A stretch of 64,000 bases of DNA from Flavobacterium branchiarum (GTDB lineage Bacteria; Bacteroidota; Bacteroidia; Flavobacteriales; Flavobacteriaceae). The translations under genes were made by a program, and so were the position numbers. The stretch spans positions 620,001 to 684,000 of the forward strand of contig NZ_JAUFQQ010000003.1 in assembly GCF_030409845.1 (NCBI RefSeq). The letters run 5' to 3'. This document shows, one piece after another, positions 43,824 through 52,016 of this stretch. The notes beneath the pieces are model-generated. The model saw only the letters and a program-made list of their open reading frames with translations. It made no database searches and was not told the DNA's origin. The first letter of the stretch is position 1; each line of letters opens with the position of its first letter.

Positions 43824-44444
43824 ATGAAAAATACATATCATATCGTTACAATTTTACTTATTACATCGCTCTTGAGTTGCCAAAGTAAAAGTGAATCAAA
43901 AAAAAACCTGGAAAAGGAAAGGATTGCAGATAGACCTGAATGCGAAGTTATTTACAACAAGTATATTGAAAAAGCATCTAAGATGGAAAATGATAGTGCA
44001 ATATACTTTCTAAATAAAAGTATAAACTGTGACCCAGCTAATGATGGTTATAAATTTAGCAAAGCACAATTTTTCGTTGATAAGCAGGAGTACCAGGAGG
44101 CGCTTAATCAGTTAAATGAAATTAAAGCAGATTCAATTGATCCGACACTGAGGCTTTTTAGTAGTGTGTTAAAGTTAAAACTTAATAGTGATGATGCAGA
44201 TAAAGACTTAAGTGACGTCTATAGTAAAATAGCAAAAATTAAGAAGCCAAATTCAAGTAATGTTTTTTATAAGTTGGCATTGGATAATTATTTTAAAGGT
44301 AAAGATTATGCGCTTGAACAGCTTAAATTCTGCAAAAAAATATATACAACAGATTATGACAAACAAAATTTAGATGTACTGGAAAGTTATATTAATACAG
44401 ATAATAAAAGAAATGTTCTTTTTAAAATTTTTAATATTCGATAG
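43824..44444 (+). CDS. Lipoprotein with TPR-like repeats
   Basis: 206 residues. Signal peptide with lipobox LLSC (Cys19) predicts lipid attachment. The mature part contains helical pairs like tetratricopeptide repeats: ENDSAIYFLNKSINCDPAND, GYKFSKAQFFVDKQEYQEAL and VFYKLALDNYFKGKDYALEQ. Function unknown; such proteins act as scaffolds. It is isolated: a repeat lies upstream and a tRNA gene on the opposite strand downstream. Confidence 0.78.
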   Translation: MKNTYHIVTILLITSLLSCQSKSESKKNLEKERIADRPECEVIYNKYIEKASKMENDSAIYFLNKSINCDPANDGYKFSKAQFFVDKQEYQEALNQLNEIKADSIDPTLRLFSSVLKLKLNSDDADKDLSDVYSKIAKIKKPNSSNVFYKLALDNYFKGKDYALEQLKFCKKIYTTDYDKQNLDVLESYINTDNKRNVLFKIFNIR

Positions 44445-44515
44445 TGTAATTTCGTACTGATCAGATTATCAGGTTATTTTGAGCTATTTTTGTAAGAGAT
44501 TTTAAAATTTAGGCC

Positions 44516-44552
44516 AAAAAAAAAGTCTTTTCAAGATGATGAAAAGACTTTT
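44516..44552 (-). terminator. Terminator downstream of tRNA-Pro
   Basis: Perfect 12-bp stem AAAAGTCTTTTC / GAAAAGACTTTT (44521-44532 and 44541-44552) with an 8-nt loop; on the minus strand it is followed by a run of nine T and lies directly after the tRNA 3' end. Confidence 0.88.
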
Positions 44553-44554
44553 GT

Positions 44555-44628
44555 CGGGGTGGCAGGATTCGAACCTGCGGCCTCCTGCTCCCAAAGCAGG
44601 CGCGATAACCGGGCTACGCTACACCCCG
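44555..44628 (-). tRNA. tRNA-Pro (anticodon TGG)
   Basis: 74-nt cloverleaf on the minus strand. Acceptor arms CGGGGTG / CACCCCG pair perfectly; the anticodon stem CCTGC / GCAGG encloses TTTGGGA with anticodon TGG (plus coordinates 44591-44593); the T arm carries GGTTCGAATCC. CCA is not encoded, as usual in the phylum. A strong terminator follows; no integrated element is seen at its 3' end. Confidence 0.97.
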
Positions 44629-44748
44629 TAATCGGGTGCAAAGATAGACAAATATTTGAGTTGTCAAACTATTTTTGAAAATAAATTTTATTTATTTTGA
44701 TATAAATATTTAGGATTCATTTAAGACGCTAATTTTTAGAATAAAGTA

Positions 44749-44756
44749 TACATTTG
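44749..44756 (+). promoter_or_regulatory. Putative -7 promoter box for trxB
   Basis: TACATTTG matches TAnnTTTG and lies 22 bp before the trxB ATG. The -33 position does not show a clean TTG. Confidence 0.45.
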
Positions 44757-44778
44757 TATTTCAGAAAAAAACAAAATT

Positions 44779-45726
44779 ATGTCAGATACAATCGAAAAAA
44801 TTAAATGCCTAATTATAGGTTCTGGGCCAGCAGGTTATACCGCTGCTATATATGCCGCCAGAGCTAATATGAATCCAGTTTTATACCAAGGAATGCAACC
44901 TGGAGGACAATTAACAACTACAAATGAAGTAGAAAATTTCCCAGGATACGTTGATGGAGTTACAGGACCAGAAATGATGATTCAATTGCAAAAGCAAGCA
45001 GAACGTTTTGGTGCAGATATCCGTGATGGTTGGGCAACTAAAGTTGATTTCTCGGGAGATATACATAAAGTATGGATTAATGATACTATCGAATTGCATT
45101 GCGAAACAGTAATTATTTCTACTGGAGCATCTGCTAAATACCTAGGATTACCATCAGAACAACATTATTTAAAAATGGGAGGTGGAGTTTCTGCTTGTGC
45201 TGTTTGCGACGGATTCTTTTACAGAAACCAAGAAGTTGTGATTGTTGGAGCAGGGGATTCAGCTTGTGAAGAAGCGCATTACTTATCTAAACTTTGTAAA
45301 AAAGTAACTATGTTGGTAAGAAGCGAAAAATTTAGAGCTTCTAAAATTATGGAAGATCGTGTTCGTAAAACTGAAAACATCGAGATTTTAATGAACCACG
45401 ATACTGTAGAAGTTATAGGAGACGAGCAAGTAGTTACTGCTGTAAAAGCAAAAAACAAAACTACAGGCGAAATTTTTGATATTCCAGCAACTGGATTCTT
45501 CGTAGCAATTGGACATAAACCAAACACAGATATCTTTAAAGACTATATCACGCTTGATGAAACAGGATATATAATTAATACTCCAGGAACATCTAATACT
45601 AATGTTGCAGGCGTGTTTGTAGCAGGAGATGCAGCAGACCACGTATATCGCCAAGCAATTACTGCCGCAGGTACAGGATGTATGGCTGCTTTAGATGCTG
45701 AAAGATATTTAGCTTCAAAAGACTAA
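44779..45726 (+). CDS. trxB: Thioredoxin reductase (thioredoxin-disulfide reductase)
   Basis: NADPH-dependent flavoenzyme that keeps thioredoxin reduced in the cytosol. 315 residues, low-molecular-weight type: FAD site GSGPAGYTAAIYAARA (14-29), redox pair Cys140 and Cys143 in SACAVCDGFF, NADPH site VGAGDSACEEAHYL, and the second FAD motif NVAGVFVAGDAADHVYRQAI. The first two residues of the redox motif CAVC are usual for Bacteroidetes (CATC in Escherichia). Own promoter and terminator indicate a single-gene transcript. Confidence 0.97.
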   Translation: MSDTIEKIKCLIIGSGPAGYTAAIYAARANMNPVLYQGMQPGGQLTTTNEVENFPGYVDGVTGPEMMIQLQKQAERFGADIRDGWATKVDFSGDIHKVWINDTIELHCETVIISTGASAKYLGLPSEQHYLKMGGGVSACAVCDGFFYRNQEVVIVGAGDSACEEAHYLSKLCKKVTMLVRSEKFRASKIMEDRVRKTENIEILMNHDTVEVIGDEQVVTAVKAKNKTTGEIFDIPATGFFVAIGHKPNTDIFKDYITLDETGYIINTPGTSNTNVAGVFVAGDAADHVYRQAITAAGTGCMAALDAERYLASKD

Positions 45727-45767
45727 AACTAAAGTTTCAAATTTTATTTGTCACTTTTGATATAAAT

Positions 45768-45800
45768 AAAATGTCCCAATCGTAAGATTGGGACATTTTT
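45768..45800 (+). terminator. Terminator after trxB
   Basis: Perfect 14-bp stem AAAATGTCCCAATC / GATTGGGACATTTT (45768-45781 and 45786-45799) with loop GTAA and T tail. It could act on both strands. Confidence 0.9.
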
Positions 45801-45886
45801 GCTTTTGTAACGTTTTGACTTAACTAAGGAAGTATTTTAACCTATTGGTGTAATTACTTCATCAATTCGCTTCGCTTAGGTTGTAA

Positions 45887-46720
45887 TTATTTCGATCTTT
45901 TAATCAATTTAGCCTCTCCAGAAAAACGAGTCAAATCAATTTTAGGATTTCCTAAAAGCTGTACTTCGGCTTTATCTCCAGCGGCGATACTAACAGATGT
46001 TTCGGCAAGTATGCTTCCAGTCGAATAACTTTCGGCTGTGACATTAGCATTCTTTACAGTGAATTTATTTCCTATAAATGAAGAATTATTATCTAATCTA
46101 AAAATTCCATTTGTAGCAGTGCCTTCAATAGCTGCATTTGCTTTTTGATACAAATCACATTTAAAATCTGTTGCCACCACTAATGCTTTTAAACCTGCAT
46201 TTTTGCTTAATTGTACACTTCCGTTTTCTGATTTTAAATTCAACTCTGTTTTCGATTTATCATCTGCTATCAAAGCAAATTTCTTAGCGTTTACATTCAA
46301 GAATAATTTGGAGTAATCAACAGAATTAAAAGTGATGTCATCCAGTTGAAGTTCTTGAATCCCATTTACTACAGTAGTGTTTTTTGCAATAACCTTAGTT
46401 AAATCCTTAGTGTAAGTAACTCTTACAATTAGTTTTTTAAAGATACTAGCTTCTTTAGATGTGTAAATACGCAACGCTTGCCCGTTTAAATCCATTCCAA
46501 TAATCTCATGAAGATTATCATCAGCTTCAATTTTTATTTCGTTTTTTTCTCCACGTTCCAAGTAAACCTCAAGATTATCATTAACTTCAAGACTATTGAA
46601 TTCACCTATTTCTTTGGTTGCGATGGTTACCGTTTTCGATCCTTTTATCTTTTCCTTTTTTTGTGCAAAAGTTGTCATTGTGGCAACTAAAAGTAGAAGC
46701 ACTAGCGTGTATTTTTTCAT
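45887..46720 (-). CDS. GIN-domain (DUF2807) exported protein
   Basis: 277 residues with a signal peptide (1-19, TMTTFA). The DUF2807 beta-helix-like domain runs from about 30 to 215, opening with the conserved I-x-E-F-N-S-L-E-V-N-D-N-L-E-V-Y-L-E-R-G segment and ADDNLHEIIG. It ends with a basic tail. It lies 79 bp beyond the pspC-GIN operon on the same strand behind a terminator, so it is likely a separate unit. Function unknown; family members may be envelope or adhesive scaffolds. Confidence 0.85.
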   Translation of the reverse strand: MKKYTLVLLLLVATMTTFAQKKEKIKGSKTVTIATKEIGEFNSLEVNDNLEVYLERGEKNEIKIEADDNLHEIIGMDLNGQALRIYTSKEASIFKKLIVRVTYTKDLTKVIAKNTTVVNGIQELQLDDITFNSVDYSKLFLNVNAKKFALIADDKSKTELNLKSENGSVQLSKNAGLKALVVATDFKCDLYQKANAAIEGTATNGIFRLDNNSSFIGNKFTVKNANVTAESYSTGSILAETSVSIAAGDKAEVQLLGNPKIDLTRFSGEAKLIKRSK

Positions 46721-46742
46721 TAAATTTAGTTTTTTACAAATA

Positions 46743-46773
46743 TAAAAAAATCATCCACTTGCGATGGATGATT
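46743..46773 (-). terminator. Terminator of the padR-pspC-GIN operon
   Basis: Perfect 9-bp stem AATCATCCA / TGGATGATT (46749-46757 and 46765-46773), loop CTTGCGA; on the minus strand seven T follow. It lies 26 bp past the GIN gene stop. Confidence 0.87.
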
Positions 46774-46799
46774 AATGTAATTTTAAGGACTATTTAGGA

Positions 46800-47540
46800 T
46801 TACTCTTGTTCGATGCTTCCTCCAGAACTCGATTTTTTCTCGATAGATTTTGGAATCGAGTTGTAAATAATATCTCCTCCGCTACTTGCTTTTGCTTTTA
46901 AACTCACAATAGGATGAACAGCTATTGAAGCACCGCTTGAAGCTTGTGCATCAATTTCATTTGCCAACATTCTTTTTGCATCGATATCACTTCCGCTAGA
47001 AGCAGATACATTTAGAGTTAATGCTTTTCCTTCAATGGCTATATTACTGGCGCTACTAGTTTCGCAGGTAACAGCGTCAGATTCTACATTTACATTAATT
47101 TCTGCTGCACTTGATGCGTCTAGGCTGATATCTTCTCCTCTTAAAATGTTGATGCTTTTTACAGTTGAAGCGCTAGAAGCTTTTATGTTATTAATGACTG
47201 GCATTTTTACAATTACTTTTTTAGATTTAATATTTCTAAAAGAATTATAGCTGCATTTTATAACCAAAGTATTTCCTTCAATCTTAGTTGTTATTTTGTT
47301 TATCAAATTATCATCTGCTTCCACAGTAACTTCAGTTTTATCCGATTGTTCGATTACAAGATCAATGGCATTACTAACAGATACATTTTCAAAAGTTCCT
47401 TCAATATTTCGTTTTTCAGTACTAACGTTTCCGCTTCCTTCTATCGATTTTAAACTGTTCGAAAAGTTACAAGAAGCAAACAATAAAGCTGTTATGGCAA
47501 CAACTATAAACTTGGTAACACAAATAATTATCTTGATCAT
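46800..47540 (-). CDS. Head GIN-domain lipoprotein (DUF2807)
   Basis: 246 residues with a lipoprotein signal peptide (LLFASC, Cys24). The DUF2807 domain starts at GSGNVSTEKRNIEGTFENVS and shows Ser/Ala-rich beta-helix turns (ASSAAEINVNVESD, ETSSASNIAI, ASSGASIAVH, ASSGGDIIYN). It starts 2 bp after the PspC-domain gene stops, so the two are co-translated. The family typically accompanies PspC and PadR genes in Bacteroidetes; its task is unknown, possibly sensing envelope damage. Confidence 0.9.
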   Translation of the reverse strand: MIKIIICVTKFIVVAITALLFASCNFSNSLKSIEGSGNVSTEKRNIEGTFENVSVSNAIDLVIEQSDKTEVTVEADDNLINKITTKIEGNTLVIKCSYNSFRNIKSKKVIVKMPVINNIKASSASTVKSINILRGEDISLDASSAAEINVNVESDAVTCETSSASNIAIEGKALTLNVSASSGSDIDAKRMLANEIDAQASSGASIAVHPIVSLKAKASSGGDIIYNSIPKSIEKKSSSGGSIEQE

Positions 47541-47542
47541 GA

Positions 47543-49273
47543 CTAGTTCGTTTTAATTATAACTCCGTTTTTATCTATAGTCAATTGTCCTGAAGTTTTT
47601 TTTCCGTTCAGAACTTCTTTTCCATTTATTTTAACCGAAACTTCATTTATAGTATCGTTTATGTCGATATTTTGATTTGCATCTACATCATCATATTCAT
47701 TTTCAGATGCAGGGCAGTTCAAACATATAACTTTTGAAGTACCTACTTTATAAATATAATTGTCAGCACTAAAATGTAAATTAAAGAAATCATTATCAGA
47801 TTCATCATAGTCTTCTACCGATGCATCTGGTTTTAATAATTGACCTTCAGGTAAGTATAAGTATATTTTCACCTCTTGATCTCTGAATTTGTTTATAATA
47901 TCAGTTAAAAGATAGTTGTCAAGTAATAATTGATTTCCTTTTATTTCAAATTTATAGTTAATTTTTTCAGCTCTTTGTTTAGCATCCATAAATGACTTTC
48001 CCCTAGCATTTTTTTCAATTTGAATGTATGCCGTTTTTTCGTCAGTACGCAAAACATGTAAACTAATATTGGTAGAATATATCAATTGGTTGTTAGCAGA
48101 GTCTTGTACAAATTCGAAATCATCACGATGGTTAAGGTCTTTTGTGTAGTAATCATTGTATTTAAACTTCACAAAAAGAGTATCTGTAGTTTTTATGTTT
48201 AAAGGATATTTTTGTACCGTTTTGTTTTCATACGAAACCTCAGTAGCTTGTTTAATTCCAATACTTATAGCCAAAGCCATAGCAATAATCCAAACAGCAA
48301 GCAAAGTATATTTTGCAACATTACCGATAGATTTCATGTTTGGAGCCAATAATTTAAAACCTAAAAGAGTCATAAAGAAAAACGGAATTCCAACAGCAAA
48401 GAACATTAATAAGCCAAACATCCAGATAGGATAATCAGTAAAGTTACCTGCATCTACAAAGTTTTGCCAAGGAAATTCAATAAAAAGATTGGTGCCTAGA
48501 GTAAAAACTCCGATTAGTAAAAACATCAATGTAGTTATTCCAGAGATGATTAAAATAATCCCTAAGAACTTAGCAAAAACTTTAAAAATGGTCATGATAA
48601 AGTCGCTAAAGCCACTTCCTATTCTTTCAGCACCCGACTTTACTTGGTTTCCCATTTTGTCATAATCGGCATTTTTGAATTTATCAGATAAAGATTCAAT
48701 TTCTTCACGTACCTTTTTCTCGATATTCGAAATAGTAACAGGCTCACCAGTCATTTCTAGTTTTTCCGAAGTTGTTACAGCCTCGGGAGTTACAATCCAT
48801 AAAACGATATAAGCTACGATACCAGTTCCAAATCCAGCAAAAACAAATATCAAGAACATAATTTTTAGCCATACTGCATCTATTCCAAAATAATGTCCTA
48901 AACCAGTAGCCACACCACCAATCATACCTTTTTCTTTATCACGGTATAATTTTTTGGTTCTTCTAGTTCCAGAATCGCTAAATGATTGATTAGATGAATT
49001 AGCTTCTTCCTCTAGAATGTAGTCTTCTGGTTGTCCCATTACTGCAATAACCTCGTCTACATCTTTTATACCTACAACGTGTTTTTCACTTTTTTGTTTT
49101 TCGGTTAATAATTCCGAAACACGCATTTCAATGTCTTTAATAATTTCATCTTTACCAGAAGAGTTACCCAAAGAACGTTTTATAGCGTCAAAATAGCGCG
49201 TCAGTTTCAAGTATGCATCTTCATCTATATGAAAGAACATGCCTCCTAAGTTAATATTTACTGTTTTGTTCAT
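47543..49273 (-). CDS. PspC-domain membrane protein
   Basis: 576 residues. N-terminal domain (1-70) has INLGGMFFHIDEDAYLKLTR and resembles a small regulatory fold; the PspC domain is at about 105-165 (LYRDKEKGMIGGVATGLGHY, FGIDAVWLKIMFLIFVFAGF, GIVAYIVLWIVTPEA); then three more membrane helices (about 220-340) and a C-terminal extracytoplasmic region. PspC proteins sense envelope stress in enterobacteria; here the partner seems to be the GIN protein 2 bp downstream, and the PadR gene 2 bp upstream likely controls the set. Confidence 0.92.
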   Translation of the reverse strand: MNKTVNINLGGMFFHIDEDAYLKLTRYFDAIKRSLGNSSGKDEIIKDIEMRVSELLTEKQKSEKHVVGIKDVDEVIAVMGQPEDYILEEEANSSNQSFSDSGTRRTKKLYRDKEKGMIGGVATGLGHYFGIDAVWLKIMFLIFVFAGFGTGIVAYIVLWIVTPEAVTTSEKLEMTGEPVTISNIEKKVREEIESLSDKFKNADYDKMGNQVKSGAERIGSGFSDFIMTIFKVFAKFLGIILIISGITTLMFLLIGVFTLGTNLFIEFPWQNFVDAGNFTDYPIWMFGLLMFFAVGIPFFFMTLLGFKLLAPNMKSIGNVAKYTLLAVWIIAMALAISIGIKQATEVSYENKTVQKYPLNIKTTDTLFVKFKYNDYYTKDLNHRDDFEFVQDSANNQLIYSTNISLHVLRTDEKTAYIQIEKNARGKSFMDAKQRAEKINYKFEIKGNQLLLDNYLLTDIINKFRDQEVKIYLYLPEGQLLKPDASVEDYDESDNDFFNLHFSADNYIYKVGTSKVICLNCPASENEYDDVDANQNIDINDTINEVSVKINGKEVLNGKKTSGQLTIDKNGVIIKTN

Positions 49274-49275
49274 GA

Positions 49276-49608
49276 CTATTGTTTTTGATTGGTGATTAGT
49301 GTTACAGCATCCGAAAGTTCATTCCAAGTGCCATTTAGTTCGTTTAAAAATGTTTGACCTATTTCGGTTAATCCATAATATTTTCGTGGTGGTCCCGAAG
49401 TTGATTCTTCCCAACGATAATTAAGTAAACCGTCATTTTTCAATCTGGTTAATAATGGATAAATAGTTCCTTCTACTACCAGTAATTTTGCGTTTTTCAA
49501 AGTGTCTAATATCTCCGATGTATAAGCATCTTTTTCTTTCAGTACAGATAAGATACAAAACTCAAGAACACCTTTGCGCATCTGTGCTTTTGTGTTTTCA
49601 ATGTTCAT
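49276..49608 (-). CDS. PadR-family transcriptional regulator
   Basis: 110-residue winged-helix repressor: KGVLEFCILSVLKEKDAYTS, EILDTLKNAKLLVVEGTIYP, LLTRLKNDGLLNYRWEESTS, GPPRKYYGLTEIGQTFL. PadR proteins sense small molecules or envelope stress and repress neighbouring membrane genes. It is the first gene of the operon with the PspC-domain and GIN genes, 2 bp apart, so it probably autoregulates. Confidence 0.95.
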   Translation of the reverse strand: MNIENTKAQMRKGVLEFCILSVLKEKDAYTSEILDTLKNAKLLVVEGTIYPLLTRLKNDGLLNYRWEESTSGPPRKYYGLTEIGQTFLNELNGTWNELSDAVTLITNQKQ

Positions 49609-49825
49609 AATTTCATTTTGTTTTGTTTAGATTGAGCAATTCGTTTTTTGATTGATGATTGATGATTTTTTTTGAAGCTAATTCCTGCTCTCCGTTTTAT
49701 CTTTTACTGGTTAAAGAAACCAGCAAAAGGATGTCACTTCTATCAGGGCTAGGCTCCTATTGTTGTATATAACTTTTAACTTTTTTCTTGTATTCCTAAG
49801 CAGAGTCAAAGAATCTTTGTTAGTA

Positions 49826-50305
49826 TTACTTGATAAAAGGAATCGTAAGAGGATATTTGTATAATTCTCCGTTAGAAGCTTTTATTGAAGCATAAATAAC
49901 CAAAAAGAACTCAACTACTTTTAGCATTCCAAAAATTAAAACTGCTAAAACGCCAACACTTAATATTCCGATATTGTCGCCAAGATTGAAATTATTCATT
50001 GTAAAATCATTGTCATTAATAACTACATCCATCGGAATGTTCTTGAAGATTACAAAAACAAAGATTGGAATAGCAATCAAAGCCAGAATCAAAGTGTATA
50101 ACAATAAACTCAACTGAAAGTTTAAAGCTTGTTTACCATGATGATTTACAAATTCTGATTTGTCTTTTTTATTCGACCAGATTAAAACCGGGAAAATATA
50201 ATTCCCAAACGGAATAAAATATTGAGTTAATGTACTCAAATGAGTAAACGTAGCCGTGTTTCTTTCTGAAGGTGTTTCCATGATTAGTGGTGTTGTTGTT
50301 TCCAT
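49826..50305 (-). CDS. DUF4870 membrane protein
   Basis: 159 residues with the DUF4870 pattern: THLSTLTQYFIPFGNYIFPV, LIWSNKKDKSEFVNHHGKQA and LNFQLSLLLY, then two further hydrophobic segments and KYPLTIPFIK at the end. Three membrane helices are likely. Function unknown. It stands between the padR promoter region and an opposite-strand DUF4442 gene. Confidence 0.88.
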   Translation of the reverse strand: METTTPLIMETPSERNTATFTHLSTLTQYFIPFGNYIFPVLIWSNKKDKSEFVNHHGKQALNFQLSLLLYTLILALIAIPIFVFVIFKNIPMDVVINDNDFTMNNFNLGDNIGILSVGVLAVLIFGMLKVVEFFLVIYASIKASNGELYKYPLTIPFIK

Positions 50306-50536
50306 GATTAAAAGTATATAGTAATTTCTTATGCAAATATATATCTAAAAGACAGTATCTTGTTTTGCATAGTACTAATTATTAACAAAATTTTAACAAG
50401 TTTAAAATTTTGATTCACTCAAAAAAGCATTGAAAATCAGCGGGAGTAACTGTATTTATTGGCAATCTTTCAAAGTCAAAACAATTTATTGTGCGTGCAT
50501 AGTTTTTTTGTATTTTTACATAAAAAAATAAAACTA

Positions 50537-50989
50537 ATGGCAATTTCAGTTTCTAAACTCAACAAATTTGTATTATTCAAATTACCATCGGCCTTTATTT
50601 GTGGCGTACGTGTAAAAGAAATCGACGACAATAAATGCGTTGTAACGGTAAAGCACCGTTGGATGAATCAGAATCCTTTCAATTCAATGTATTTTGCGGT
50701 TCAAGCAATGGCAGCCGAACTTACAACAGGCGCATTGGTAATTGCTGGAATTCAAAAAAGCGGACGCAAAATTTCTATGCTTGTCGCAAATAATAAAGGA
50801 AACTTCACCAAAAAAGCAACCGGACGTATTACATTCGTATGTAATGATGGGCATTTAATAGCTGAAGCCATACAAAGAACAATCGAAACTGGCGAGGGGC
50901 AAACCTTTTGGATGAAATCCATAGGAACCAATGAAGAGGGAATTCAAGTATCCGAAATGGATTTTGAGTGGAGTATTCGTGTGAAATAG
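50537..50989 (+). CDS. DUF4442 / hotdog-fold thioesterase-like protein
   Basis: Start chosen at MAISVSKLNKFVLFKLPSAF (50537, 150 residues) after an A-rich leader; an upstream in-frame ATG at 50459 adds sequence unlike the family. Diagnostic parts: VVTVKHRWMNQNPFNSMYFA and VQAMAAELTTGALVIAGIQK, typical of DUF4442, a hotdog-fold family related to acyl-CoA thioesterases. Substrate unknown. A strong bidirectional terminator follows. Confidence 0.85.
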   Translation: MAISVSKLNKFVLFKLPSAFICGVRVKEIDDNKCVVTVKHRWMNQNPFNSMYFAVQAMAAELTTGALVIAGIQKSGRKISMLVANNKGNFTKKATGRITFVCNDGHLIAEAIQRTIETGEGQTFWMKSIGTNEEGIQVSEMDFEWSIRVK

Positions 50990-51010
50990 ATTCGTCAAAT
51001 AATAGATATA

Positions 51011-51040
51011 AAAAAAGCTTCAGTTTCCTGAAGCTTTTTT
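51011..51040. terminator. Bidirectional terminator
   Basis: Perfect 13-bp stem AAAAAAGCTTCAG / CTGAAGCTTTTTT (51011-51023 and 51028-51040) with loop TTTC between the plus-strand DUF4442 gene and the minus-strand small secreted protein. Confidence 0.92.
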
Positions 51041-51058
51041 TATGGATTTTAAAGTGGA

Positions 51059-51271
51059 CTATTTTTTAGAGCAACATTTTTTTGCATCTTTTTTAGCCAT
51101 GTCTTTATCACATTTTTTTCCATCGGCTTTGCATTTAGCTTTACATTTTTCCTTTTCCGCTTTGGTCATCGTTTTAGATGTAGCTTCTTTTTTAGCAGTT
51201 GGATTAGCTTCTTGTGCACTTACCCCAATAGAGAATAAGGCAATAGTTAGAACAGTGATTACTTTTGTCAT
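51059..51271 (-). CDS. Small secreted Lys/Cys-rich protein
   Basis: 70 residues from MTKVITVLTIALFSIGVSAQ (51271); an earlier in-frame ATG at 51304 would read through a poly-Lys stretch and is unlikely. Signal peptide (1-18), then a very basic region and six Cys: EKEKCKAKCKADGKKCDKDM and KKDAKKCCSKK. Spacing could hold a metal site or disulfides. A run of sixteen A stands directly before the start codon on its strand. Family not recognised; similar short proteins occur in flavobacteria. Confidence 0.7.
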   Translation of the reverse strand: MTKVITVLTIALFSIGVSAQEANPTAKKEATSKTMTKAEKEKCKAKCKADGKKCDKDMAKKDAKKCCSKK

Positions 51272-51411
51272 TTTTTTTTTTTTTTTGAATGTTGATGATT
51301 TCATTTCTAGATAGTTCTAAAATGATTAGCCAAATATAATAGGATTTTGTGCTTGTAAGAATAAGCGTAATGTTAATGTTTTTGTAAAAAAAAAAGTCTT
51401 TTTTTTAGGCA

Positions 51412-51453
51412 CAGTTTTCAGTATCCAGTCGCAGTATTCAGTTTTCAGTTTTC
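51412..51453. repeat. Degenerate CAGT-rich short repeats
   Basis: Within a 355-bp gap, seven near-copies of CAGTTTT / CAGTATT follow one another just before the second palindromic repeat. It looks like a degenerate tandem array of about 7 bp units. No gene is visible in the gap. Confidence 0.45.
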
Positions 51454-51460
51454 TCTCAAT

Positions 51461-51561
51461 CTTGTCTTTCTGACGAAGGAAGAATCTCTGCAAGAAACTA
51501 ACGCAAAGTATTCCTAGATTGTCGAGCTACTAAGTACGATTCTTCGTTTCTCAAAATAAAC
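51461..51561. repeat. Palindromic dispersed repeat, degenerate copy
   Basis: Aligns end to end with the repeat at 43650-43752: both start CTTGTC and share an interior with the core CAAGAAACnAACnCAAAGTA and TTGTCGAGC. The arms here have drifted (GACGAAGGAAGAATC against GATTCTTCGTTTCTC), so it can no longer fold perfectly. This shows a repeat family rather than a single hairpin. Confidence 0.8.
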
Positions 51562-51626
51562 TACTGAAAGTATGTTGGGCTAAACTTCGCGTTTCCTTTT
51601 GTGAAACTTTGCGTAATAATTTTTAG

Positions 51627-51977
51627 TTATTGGTGTTTTAATTCGCACCAAGTGTTTACATCTTCAGGATTAAATTCTGGACAGTTATCAACATTGCTTT
51701 TAGGGAAAACAAGAACATCATTATTGGTGTTACTTAAATTGTAGTAATAATTGGCAAAGTCTTTTCCATATCTCCATGCGTCACTAGAACCATCATTACG
51801 CACAGTTTCACTAAAAGTAAAGATCGAAGATTGCTTTGGAATAAAGTATTCTCTCTCAATAAGAAGAGAATATAGATTCCCGAAAACAGGCGTAAAGAAT
51901 AAAGTAGTAATAAATGCAAGCAGAGTAATGCGAAAAATATTCCTTTTACCTACTACGCTTCTTTTAGTAGTGTCCAT
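51627..51977 (-). CDS. Small membrane-anchored protein of unknown function
   Basis: 116 residues with one hydrophobic segment (about 14-33, IFRITLLAFITTLFFTPVFG) near the N-terminus and a polar remainder that reads like an exported domain (NYYYNLSNTNNDVLVFPKSN, then two Cys in VDNCPEFNPEDVNTWCELKH). No family recognised. It is followed upstream on the same strand by the esterase gene after 39 bp, so the two may share a message. Confidence 0.6.
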   Translation of the reverse strand: MDTTKRSVVGKRNIFRITLLAFITTLFFTPVFGNLYSLLIEREYFIPKQSSIFTFSETVRNDGSSDAWRYGKDFANYYYNLSNTNNDVLVFPKSNVDNCPEFNPEDVNTWCELKHQ

Positions 51978-52016
51978 ATCTAGTTATTCGTTCTTCTTGT
52001 AGAATTGATCTCTCTT

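Noticed and set aside
44555..44628. tRNA-Pro as an integration site of a mobile element
   Set aside because: No integrase, no partial tRNA duplicate and no compositional change on either side; the dispersed repeat nearby is about 800 bp away.
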